DNA from: DATAMF01 sp964472565
GTDB taxonomy: Bacteria > Chloroflexota > Anaerolineae > Aggregatilineales > Aggregatilineaceae
Direction: 5' to 3'
Length of the DNA stretch: 16,617 bases
NCBI GenBank assembly: GCA_964472565.1
Contig: CAYYNB010000136.1
Coordinates: 1 to 16,617 of the forward strand
This document shows positions 5,879 to 12,618 of this stretch, piece by piece; position 1 is the first letter of the stretch, and each line of letters begins with the position of its first letter. The notes below the pieces were generated by a model. The model worked only from the letters and a program-made list of their open reading frames with translations, was not told where the DNA came from and did no database searches. The translations under genes were made by a program, and so were the position numbers.

Positions 5879-7828
5879 GTGAATAACCGCTCCCGCAATA
5901 TCTTTGTGTACATCCTTATCATCGCAGCCATCGCTGCGATTGTGTTTGGGGTACGCAACAACAGCGCTGGTTCGAAGGAATTAACCTTCCCCGAATTAGC
6001 TCGTGATATGGAAGCTGGCGAAGTGATCGCCATTGCAGTCGGTGAAGATGGCAAAGTCACCGTCACCTATCGCGATGATACTACTCGCACCACACAACTC
6101 AACTCAAATGCAGATAATCCCCTCCAGGTAATGGAAGATCTGGGTATTCCCACCGAACCAATCAAAAATGGCTCTGTTCGGTTTGAATTCACCAAGCCCA
6201 GCAACTTGTTCAACTGGATCGGTTTGATCGGCACTTTTTTGCCGCTCTTGTTGATCGGCGGTTTCATCTATTTGATGATGCGTCAGGCGCAAGGTTCCAA
6301 TAACCAGGCGATGTCGTTTGGCAAAAGCCGCGCGCGTATGTTCACGGGCGACCAGCCAACTGTCACCTTTGAAGATGTTGCCGGGGCTGATGAAGCCAAA
6401 GAAGAACTTCGCGAAGTCGTTGAATTTTTGAAAGACCCTGAAAAGTTTATCCAGCTTGGTGCGCGTATTCCTAAAGGCGTGCTGCTCGTAGGCCATCCTG
6501 GAACAGGTAAAACGCTTCTCGCGAAAGCTGTCAGTGGTGAAGCCGGTGTTCCATTTTTCAGCATTTCGGGTTCCGAATTTGTTGAGATGTTTGTGGGTGT
6601 CGGTGCCAGCCGTGTGCGTGACCTGTTTGATCAAGCCAAGCGACACAGCCCCTGCATCGTCTTTGTAGACGAAATTGATGCGGTAGGCCGGCAGCGTGGC
6701 GCAGGCTTGGGCGGCAGCCACGACGAGCGTGAACAAACGCTCAACCAGATTCTGGTTGAAATGGACGGGTTTGATACGGACACCAATGTAATCATTGTTG
6801 CGGCCACCAACCGTCCAGATATTCTTGACCCGGCGCTGCTCCGTCCTGGGCGTTTTGACCGCCGCGTGGTGCTGGATCGACCTGATGTCAAGGGCCGCGA
6901 AGCTATTCTCAAAGTGCATGTACGCGGCAAACCACTGGCCTCCGATGTTGACTTGAGCGTGTTAGCCAAAACGACACCGGGCTTTGTCGGCGCAGATATT
7001 GAGAACCTTGTCAACGAAGCTGCAATTGTAGCTGCGCGTAAAAACAAGAAGAGCGTCAGCATGCGCGACTTCGAAGAAGCGGTGGAGCGTGTAGTGCTTG
7101 GCCCCGAACGTCGCAGCCGCATTATCACTGAAGAAGAAAAGCGCGTAATTGCCTATCATGAAGCAGGTCATGCGGTTGTTTTCCATATGCTGCCGCTCTG
7201 CGATCCGGTCCGCAAAGTGACGATTGTGGCGCGTGGTATGGCAGGTGGTGTAACCTGGGTCATGCCCGAAAACGACTCGGCACTTGGCACAACCAAGCGC
7301 TATCACGATCAAATTGCAGGTGCATTGGGTGGTCGTGCTGCTGAAGAGATTGTATTCGGTGATGTAACAAATGGTGCATCCAGCGACCTTGAAAACGTAA
7401 CGCGCATTGCGCGAACGATGGTAACGCGCTGGGGTATGAGCGAAAAGTTGGGACCGCGCGTATTTGGGCAAAAAGAAGAACTGGTCTTCCTCGGTCGGGA
7501 AATCGGTGAACAGCGTGACTACAGTGAAAGTGTTGCCGAACAGATTGACCATGAAGTCCATGAAATCGTATCTGGGGCTTATGATCGGGCCTTCACAGTC
7601 TTGACTGAGAACCGGGACAAACTGGATGCGTTAGCTCAGCGTCTGATGGAAATTGAAACAATCGGTCAGGAAGAGTTCCTGGAACTGATGGGTGATGTAC
7701 CGCCACGGGAACCTACCAATTCCACGCCCAGTGCGTCGAGTAAGGCGGCACGTCGTCCAAATCTCGAAAATGAACAGCCTGACAATGACGTGGCGACAGG
7801 GCCGTTGGGTGCGCCTTCTCCAGCTTAA
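5879..7828 (+). CDS. ftsH: ATP-dependent zinc metalloprotease FtsH
   Basis: Membrane-bound AAA+ protease that extracts and degrades membrane and short-lived cytosolic proteins as a hexamer. 649 residues, normal length. Domains in order: first membrane helix (about 8-25), small extracytoplasmic domain, second helix near residue 110-130, AAA+ module, M41 protease. Walker A reads GHPGTGKT (205-212) where most FtsH have GPPGTGKT. Walker B is IVFVDEIDAVGRQRG, the pore loop is EMFVGVGASRVRDLF, and the second region of homology is ATNRPDILDPALLRPGRFDR. Zinc ligands are H427 and H431 of HEAGH and D503 of GASSDLENV. The C-terminal 40 residues are a low-complexity Pro/Ser/Asn tail. The start is GTG, with a strong GGAGG six bases upstream (5868-5872). 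It appears to be monocistronic: its own candidate promoter lies in the 198-base gap and a hairpin terminator follows at 24 bases. Confidence 0.98.
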   Translation: MNNRSRNIFVYILIIAAIAAIVFGVRNNSAGSKELTFPELARDMEAGEVIAIAVGEDGKVTVTYRDDTTRTTQLNSNADNPLQVMEDLGIPTEPIKNGSVRFEFTKPSNLFNWIGLIGTFLPLLLIGGFIYLMMRQAQGSNNQAMSFGKSRARMFTGDQPTVTFEDVAGADEAKEELREVVEFLKDPEKFIQLGARIPKGVLLVGHPGTGKTLLAKAVSGEAGVPFFSISGSEFVEMFVGVGASRVRDLFDQAKRHSPCIVFVDEIDAVGRQRGAGLGGSHDEREQTLNQILVEMDGFDTDTNVIIVAATNRPDILDPALLRPGRFDRRVVLDRPDVKGREAILKVHVRGKPLASDVDLSVLAKTTPGFVGADIENLVNEAAIVAARKNKKSVSMRDFEEAVERVVLGPERRSRIITEEEKRVIAYHEAGHAVVFHMLPLCDPVRKVTIVARGMAGGVTWVMPENDSALGTTKRYHDQIAGALGGRAAEEIVFGDVTNGASSDLENVTRIARTMVTRWGMSEKLGPRVFGQKEELVFLGREIGEQRDYSESVAEQIDHEVHEIVSGAYDRAFTVLTENRDKLDALAQRLMEIETIGQEEFLELMGDVPPREPTNSTPSASSKAARRPNLENEQPDNDVATGPLGAPSPA

Positions 7829-7851
7829 AACCGAAGTCCTGTTATGTTGAT

Positions 7852-7883
7852 AAAAAGTCCCGTCAAACTTGGCGGGACTTTTT
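7852..7883. terminator. Bidirectional intrinsic terminator between ftsH and the HAD gene
   Basis: Perfect 11-base stem: AAAAAGTCCCG (7852-7862) pairs with CGGGACTTTTT (7873-7883) around a 10-base loop. On both strands the GC core is followed by a T5 run, so it can stop the plus-strand ftsH transcript and the minus-strand acyl-CoA ligase/HAD transcript. It sits in the 63-base gap between the two convergent stop codons. Confidence 0.9.
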
Positions 7884-7891
7884 CGTGTGAT

Positions 7892-8572
7892 TTACACAGG
7901 AAAAATTTGCCACGCATGCTCCCGCGCCGTAGCCCGTAATGCCGAATCCGGGTAAACCGCAACTGGATATCCCACATGGGATAGAAAACCAATATCCGAG
8001 CGGCTGTCCCCATATCCTGCACACTGCTCAACTTGAATATGCGGATGCTCTCGTGATAAGTATTCACGCGCTGCAATAACTTTTCGTTCGCCCGAACACG
8101 TCAAGCCTTCAATTCGGCCTGCACAATAACCGTTACGCATTGCAACGCGCGATCCTAGCCCGGCATCGGCACCAATAGCGGCTGCAAAACGCTGCACAAT
8201 GCCTTCGAACATATTCGAGGCCAGAATTACAGGATGCCCCTGGTTTTGATGCTGTTTCAGGATATTGATTACATCTTTTCGAAGTGCGGGAAGCAATACC
8301 CTATCCGTGATTTGCTCGTATATCGACAGAACTCGTTTTTCGGGCCAACCTTTCATCAATCCAGCCATCAACCGGACCCAGCGATCCCGAAAATCAGCCT
8401 CGCTTATTATTCCTATTCGACTCAACGTATAGCGCGGAAGCACAGTAGCATATAACTGCCGTTTGCGAGAACGAGATATTTGCTTGAGCAAAACACCCCA
8501 AACATCACCACCGGTAGTCAGTGTTCCGTCAATATCGAATAAGGCAGCACGGCAGTTTAATGCATCAGCCAT
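7892..8572 (-). CDS. HAD-superfamily (SerB-like, subfamily IB) hydrolase
   Basis: 226 residues with all four HAD motifs: motif I FDIDGTL (nucleophile D13, general acid D15), motif II VILASN (S119), motif III lysine in GERK (K164), motif IV GYGDSRSDIGFL (D189, D193). The helical cap inserted after motif I (about 25-100) and the GYGDS-x-x-D form of motif IV match the SerB-like IB group, which includes phosphoserine phosphatases and lysophospholipid-type phosphatases. The cap lacks features that would let me name the substrate. It follows the acyl-CoA ligase gene by 4 bases with the same polarity and has GAGGA about 8 bases before the ATG, so it is co-transcribed. The pairing with fatty-acid activation hints at a lipid phosphate substrate, but that is inference from context only. 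A strong terminator follows. Confidence 0.87.
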   Translation of the reverse strand: MADALNCRAALFDIDGTLTTGGDVWGVLLKQISRSRKRQLYATVLPRYTLSRIGIISEADFRDRWVRLMAGLMKGWPEKRVLSIYEQITDRVLLPALRKDVINILKQHQNQGHPVILASNMFEGIVQRFAAAIGADAGLGSRVAMRNGYCAGRIEGLTCSGERKVIAAREYLSREHPHIQVEQCAGYGDSRSDIGFLSHVGYPVAVYPDSALRATAREHAWQIFPV

Positions 8573-8576
8573 AGAC

Positions 8577-10325
8577 TCATTCCTCAGCCTGTTCGCGGGC
8601 TTCCATTTCCATACGTGCCAATTCCCGTCGCAGAATTTTGCCTACCGTTGTACGAGGCAGCTCTGGAACAAATTCAATTCGGGTCGGAATCTCATAGCGC
8701 GCCAGCTTTTGGCCTGCAAACTCAATCAGTTGTTCTGCGGTCAGACTCTGGTCTTCATATAGCACAACCCACGCCTTAAGCGCTTCCTGCCCGACCTTCG
8801 TCGGATGTGGAATTGCGACAACGCCAACCTCGCGTACAGCCGGATGTTCCATCAGTTTGTCTTCGACGTTACGAGGGTAGACATTATAACCGCCAATTAA
8901 GGCCATATCTTTTTTGCGATCTACGATGTAGAAATAACCATCCTCATCCATTCGTGCAATGTCACCCGTGTACAGCCACTTTTTGCCGTCAGCGTATTCT
9001 CGCAGTGTATTGTTCGTTTCGGTTGGCATACCGTGATAGCCCTTCATGAGTTGAGGACCATACATCAGCAGTTCGCCCACTTCACCCACAGGCACCTCGT
9101 TTGTTCCTTCGTCCAGATCTACAATCTTCATTTCCATATCAGGAAGTGGCAAGCCAATTGATCCGGTACGATTCTCCCCTCGGACAGGATTCACATGAGA
9201 CGCTGTAGGCGCTTCGCTCATGCCAAAACCCTCTAGAATGACACCATGAGACAGTTCTTCAAAACGACGCTTGGTTGCGGGCGGAAGCGGAGCAGAGCCG
9301 CTGATACAGGCATAAATAGACGATAAATCATATTTCCCATCAATAATCCCCTGGTGGTTATTGATAGCATTAAAGAGCGCGGGAACTCCCATAAATAATG
9401 TGGGACGATACTTGTGAATATTATCCACCACGTCATCAATCTGACGCGGGTTGGGCACCATAATCATGCGCGCATGCGAAGCAACGGCAAAGCTCATCAC
9501 AGCAACCATACCAAAAACATGAAAAAGCGGAATGGCGGCTAAAAAGATTTCTTCATGACCAGGACGAGCTAACCAGGCTTTACATTGAAGCGTATTTGCG
9601 ACCAGAGCTTTGTGGGTGGACATTGCCGCTTTGGGAATGCCAGTTGTTCCACCTGTATATTGGAAAACAGCAATATCATCACCCCGCACCTCGACGAGAG
9701 GTTTTTTACCCATATAGCGCTTTAGAATATCTTGCAGCCAGTGGTCCTGGGGATGTTTTTCGATGCGGTGGCCTTCCTTCTTCTCTTTCGCCAGGGTGAA
9801 AAGGAATTTAGCCATTCCGGGAAGATATTCCTTAATGTTGCTGACAACGAGGTGTTTGACTTGTGTTTGGCTCTGAATTTGCTTAAGATTGTTGTAAAAA
9901 AGGGTTAATGTGAGTGCTGCAATGGCACCACAATCTTGTAATTGTTCCTGCAATTTGGCTGGCGGAAACGTAGGATTACAAGCGACTACAACAGCACCCG
10001 CCTTTAGAATGCCATAAAAGGCGACGACGAATTGAGTGCAATTGGGCATGATAATAGCTACACGATCACCCTTTTTGACTCCCATATCAATGAGGGCACA
10101 CGCAAGCGCATCGGAAAAGTCATTGAGATGGCGATAATCCAGGGCTTTGGAAACACGGCCCACCAGGGGCAAATGAGCTGAAGATAAGGTGGCAACTGCA
10201 TCACGGTGATGTTGGGCTGCTTCGAGCAAAAATTTATGGAGTGGGTGATCGGGATATGGCTCTAGACTTGCTGGAACACCCGAATCATACCGTTTAACCC
10301 AGGGTTTGTCTTGATATGTGACCAT
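8577..10325 (-). CDS. Long-chain fatty-acid--CoA ligase (AMP-binding, FadD-like)
   Basis: 582 residues of the adenylate-forming ANL family; it activates a fatty acid to acyl-AMP, then to acyl-CoA. The phosphate-binding loop is YTGGTTGIPK (223-232). The adenine-binding motif is GFGMSEAPTASH. The hinge region is YTGDIARMDEDGYFYIVDRKKD, then GGYNVYPRNVE. The C-terminal catalytic lysine is in RTTVGKILRREL (K563). The length and motifs fit long-chain acyl-CoA synthetases (FadD class); chain length preference cannot be read. No signal peptide; probably cytosolic and membrane-associated. A good promoter lies at 10413-10442. The only plausible start codon is the ATG at 10325, since the frame is closed by a stop upstream with no other usable start. 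Yet the consensus Shine-Dalgarno AGGAGG ends 24 bases before it; see the hairpin entry. Co-transcribed with the HAD hydrolase gene. Confidence 0.93.
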   Translation of the reverse strand: MVTYQDKPWVKRYDSGVPASLEPYPDHPLHKFLLEAAQHHRDAVATLSSAHLPLVGRVSKALDYRHLNDFSDALACALIDMGVKKGDRVAIIMPNCTQFVVAFYGILKAGAVVVACNPTFPPAKLQEQLQDCGAIAALTLTLFYNNLKQIQSQTQVKHLVVSNIKEYLPGMAKFLFTLAKEKKEGHRIEKHPQDHWLQDILKRYMGKKPLVEVRGDDIAVFQYTGGTTGIPKAAMSTHKALVANTLQCKAWLARPGHEEIFLAAIPLFHVFGMVAVMSFAVASHARMIMVPNPRQIDDVVDNIHKYRPTLFMGVPALFNAINNHQGIIDGKYDLSSIYACISGSAPLPPATKRRFEELSHGVILEGFGMSEAPTASHVNPVRGENRTGSIGLPLPDMEMKIVDLDEGTNEVPVGEVGELLMYGPQLMKGYHGMPTETNNTLREYADGKKWLYTGDIARMDEDGYFYIVDRKKDMALIGGYNVYPRNVEDKLMEHPAVREVGVVAIPHPTKVGQEALKAWVVLYEDQSLTAEQLIEFAGQKLARYEIPTRIEFVPELPRTTVGKILRRELARMEMEAREQAEE

Positions 10326-10355
10326 AGTTCGCGCGCAGGGAAGCGCAATCCTCCT
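10326..10355 (-). promoter_or_regulatory. Distant Shine-Dalgarno plus small hairpin in the acyl-CoA ligase leader
   Basis: On the minus strand AGGAGG occupies 10355-10350, and 24 bases separate it from the ATG at 10325. That spacer contains GCGC (10346-10343) and GCGC (10336-10333) around the loop TTCCCT, extended by one G-T pair. If this 5-base-pair hairpin forms, the unpaired distance between Shine-Dalgarno and ATG falls to 8 bases, the optimum. A second register (10348-10329) would leave 4 bases. This is pattern reading, without an energy calculation. Confidence 0.4.
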
Positions 10356-10371
10356 TTCGTGAGGGAGTAAC

Positions 10372-10401
10372 TTGTTTTAATTTAACAGAATCGGATATAT
10401 T
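10372..10401 (+). promoter_or_regulatory. Candidate promoter of the recombinase-fold gene
   Basis: TTGTTT (10372-10377), 18-base spacer, TATATT (10396-10401). The predicted start site is about 55 bases before the ATG at 10464, which itself has AAGGA six bases upstream. The region is AT-rich, so chance matches are likely. The start site would fall within the opposing promoter of the acyl-CoA ligase, so the two could interfere. Confidence 0.35.
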
Positions 10402-10412
10402 ATTATTAAACA

Positions 10413-10442
10413 ATTATAGTTTTCATGAAAGCGCAATGGCAA
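10413..10442 (-). promoter_or_regulatory. Sigma70-type promoter of the acyl-CoA ligase/HAD unit
   Basis: On the minus strand TTGCCA (10442-10437), 18-base spacer, TATAAT (10418-10413). This is one mismatch from consensus in the -35 and none in the -10, and has the same design as the minus-strand promoter at 4455-4484. It implies a 5' leader of about 80 bases, long enough to hold the hairpin described for the ribosome-binding region. Confidence 0.62.
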
Positions 10443-10463
10443 TAGGTATGGTAAGGAAATACA

Positions 10464-11393
10464 ATGATTACTCGACAACTTCCACTATTTCCTACAGATA
10501 GCGAACATGCCTTAACACAGCATAGTTTGCTTGCCGAAGCGATAGGCCCGTTCCAGGAACGCTTGCGACTTGAAGGTCGCAGCCCGCATACGATTAATGC
10601 TTTTACCTCTGATTTGCGATTACTGTCTGAATTCTTTGGGCCGGACATGCGTTTGCGTGAATTTACCACAACTGAACTCAACCGCTTTATGGAATGGATC
10701 GAATATGGTCGCGGGATTCCATGCAGCCGTAAGTCTTACGCCCGACGTGTAACAACACTCAAGGTCTTCTTTAAGTTTCTACGGGAAGAGAAAATCCTGT
10801 CCGATAATCCGGCCTCCGCAGTGCTGCAACGCTCTGGTGCTGCACCACTACAAAGCGCCTTAACGGAGGGAGAAATGCAGCAGGTGCTGGCTTACACGCT
10901 TTCGCTGCGTGTGGCAGAAAAGCCCGATGCTCGACCTGATCTACTGGTCCGCTTGTTGCTCGATACTGCAATCAAAAAGGGCGAGTGCATGGCTATTACA
11001 CCCGATCATATCCTGCGTGATAATCCAGAGGGTCCGGTTCTTGTGGTGCGCTATCCGAAGCCCAACAATGTATACAAAGAACGCCGCATAATGCTGGATG
11101 CAGAATGGCTTGAAGTTCTAGATGAATATATGGCACAGTATCGACCCGCTGCCGAGATATTCGACTGTACAGCTCGTAATCTTGAGTATATTCTGGATGA
11201 CATTGCAAAAGGAGCAGGTATCGAAAGCCGAGTCTCGTTTGAAATTCTGCGATGGACCAGCGCCGTACGCGATTATCGTCGTGGAATGGATATGGATATC
11301 TTACGCGAAAAAATGGGGTTGAGCCGGATAAGCTGGCGCGAAACCAGCGAGAAAATTCTCCGGCTTGCAGCATTGCAACACACGCGCCGGTAA
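10464..11393 (+). CDS. Tyrosine-recombinase-fold protein with degenerate catalytic site
   Basis: 309 residues. Residues about 24-125 form a phage-integrase N-terminal SAM-like (core-binding) domain: PFQERLRLEGRSPHTINAF... with the closing FFKFLREEKILSDNPA. Residues about 130-305 resemble the catalytic domain of XerC/XerD-type recombinases. The active site is nearly gone. The first Arg (TGLR-x-x-E) is K171 in TAIKKGE. The HxxR box reads E260-I-L-R263, so only the Arg survives. The second His of the LGH box is L286. There is no tyrosine at all after Y271, so no nucleophile in the usual place. The reading frame itself is intact and the N-terminal DNA-binding domain looks normal, so this is more likely a retained DNA-binding protein than a decaying gene. 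It stands alone, without a visible attachment site, and its stop lies 4 bases from the stop of the convergent methyltransferase gene. A XerC/D function is not supported. Confidence 0.75.
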   Translation: MITRQLPLFPTDSEHALTQHSLLAEAIGPFQERLRLEGRSPHTINAFTSDLRLLSEFFGPDMRLREFTTTELNRFMEWIEYGRGIPCSRKSYARRVTTLKVFFKFLREEKILSDNPASAVLQRSGAAPLQSALTEGEMQQVLAYTLSLRVAEKPDARPDLLVRLLLDTAIKKGECMAITPDHILRDNPEGPVLVVRYPKPNNVYKERRIMLDAEWLEVLDEYMAQYRPAAEIFDCTARNLEYILDDIAKGAGIESRVSFEILRWTSAVRDYRRGMDMDILREKMGLSRISWRETSEKILRLAALQHTRR

Positions 11394-11397
11394 AAGA

Positions 11398-12618
11398 CTA
11401 CCAGACGCGGCACAACAATCCTTTTAGATAAGCACCTTCAGGGAAGGTCAGTGCCACCGGATGATCGGATGCCTGTTCCAGGTGGCGAATGATGTGCGCT
11501 TCACGCCCGGCGTCCACTAAAGCCCCGAATACGATCTGCTGGAATAACCGCTCGTCAATTGCGCCAGAGCATGAAAATGTCGCCAGAATTCCACCCGGCT
11601 TGAGCAACCGGAAGGCCAGCCAATTGATGTCTTTGTAGCCGCGTGCAGCGCTTTCGACCTGGCGGACGGAATGGGCGAACTTCGGCGGATCAAGAATGAT
11701 CATGTCAAAGGTTTGCCCTGATTCGCGAAAATAACGAAGCACCTGGAATACATCACCTTCAACGAAGTCGTCATCGGAAATGGGGAACCCATTCAGGCGC
11801 ATATTTTGTTTGGCGAGCGACAAGGCTTCAGCAGAACTATCCACGTTCACAACGCGCTTGACCAAACTGGCGAGCGCATAGATGGCAAAACCACCTGTGT
11901 AGGCAAAGGTGTTTAAAACGGTGCGGTCAGAAGCATGATCGTCCCAGCGGAACCACTCGCCGATAATGGCACGATTTTCACGCTGATCGAGATAAAAACC
12001 CGTCTTGTGCCCGTGACGCACATCGACCAGAAAACGCCGCCCATTTTCATCAATCTCAATCAAATCGGGCGGCTCTTTGCCTTTCAAAAGACCTGTTTCG
12101 GGCGGCAAACCTTCTTTCGGACGCACGTCTACGTCGCTACGTTCGTAAATTCCGGCGGGATTGAGCAACTCCATAAGGAGATTGGCTAACATTTCACGGC
12201 GAACCGCAATTCCTAATGTGAGCGCCTGGAGAACCAGCCAATCGCCATACCGATCTACAATCAAACCTGGAAGCGCATCATTTTCGGCGTTCACTAACCG
12301 GTAGGCGTTGGGTGTGCCATGTTGGTAAATCCGGTTTGCGACGCTGCGTTCGGCGATAGCACGTTCGAGACGACGACGCCAAAAAGCCGTATCGATTGGC
12401 TCATCTTTGTCCCAGGACAACAGCCGAATGCGAATGTCGGATTTGCTGTTCCAGTAACCACGCGCGAGAAATTCACCCTGTTCGCTGCGGATGCTCACCA
12501 GTTCGCCGTCGCCGGGTGTGCCATCGATGCGTGCGATTGCACCCGAAAAAATCCAGGGATGGCGGCGCTCAATCGCTTTTTGACGCTGGTTACGAATAAT
12601 AATCGATGCTTCAGTCAT
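11398..12618 (-). CDS. RlmI-type class I SAM-dependent 23S rRNA (cytosine-C5) methyltransferase
   Basis: 406 residues. The N-terminal PUA domain (about 5-75) starts with QRQKAIERRHPWIFSGAI. A linker domain carries VDRYGDWLVLQ. The methyltransferase domain has the RlmI signature HGHKTGFYLDQRENR (202-216), SAM motif I NTFAYTGGF (236-244) and VDSSAEAL. Its motif IV, ILDPPKF (308-314), and late TFSCS element supply the catalytic Cys of the family. E. coli RlmI makes m5C1962 in 23S rRNA; this protein is probably of the same type, but the family also includes RlmK-like enzymes, so I leave the symbol blank. The ATG overlaps the ligA stop codon by 4 bases (ATGA), a strong sign of translational coupling. 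It is the last gene of the SH3b-ligA unit. No terminator is seen in the 4 bases between its stop and that of the convergent recombinase-fold gene. Confidence 0.9.
   Translation of the reverse strand: MTEASIIIRNQRQKAIERRHPWIFSGAIARIDGTPGDGELVSIRSEQGEFLARGYWNSKSDIRIRLLSWDKDEPIDTAFWRRRLERAIAERSVANRIYQHGTPNAYRLVNAENDALPGLIVDRYGDWLVLQALTLGIAVRREMLANLLMELLNPAGIYERSDVDVRPKEGLPPETGLLKGKEPPDLIEIDENGRRFLVDVRHGHKTGFYLDQRENRAIIGEWFRWDDHASDRTVLNTFAYTGGFAIYALASLVKRVVNVDSSAEALSLAKQNMRLNGFPISDDDFVEGDVFQVLRYFRESGQTFDMIILDPPKFAHSVRQVESAARGYKDINWLAFRLLKPGGILATFSCSGAIDERLFQQIVFGALVDAGREAHIIRHLEQASDHPVALTFPEGAYLKGLLCRVW

Noticed and set aside
6104..6919. Open frame of 271 codons antisense to ftsH.
   Set aside because: It covers the most conserved part of ftsH, has no family resemblance, and its length follows from the codon use of the sense gene.
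10341..10440. Direct repeat AAGCGCAAT at about 10341 and 10429 around the divergent promoters.
   Set aside because: Only nine bases, with no flanking similarity; probably chance.
10464..11393. XerC/XerD assignment or integrated element for the recombinase-fold gene.
   Set aside because: Catalytic residues are missing, no dif-like or att-like repeats are visible nearby, and flanking genes are ordinary chromosomal ones.
11394..11397. Terminator between the convergent recombinase-fold and RlmI-type genes.
   Set aside because: Only four bases separate the stop codons and I saw no stem followed by a T run on either side.
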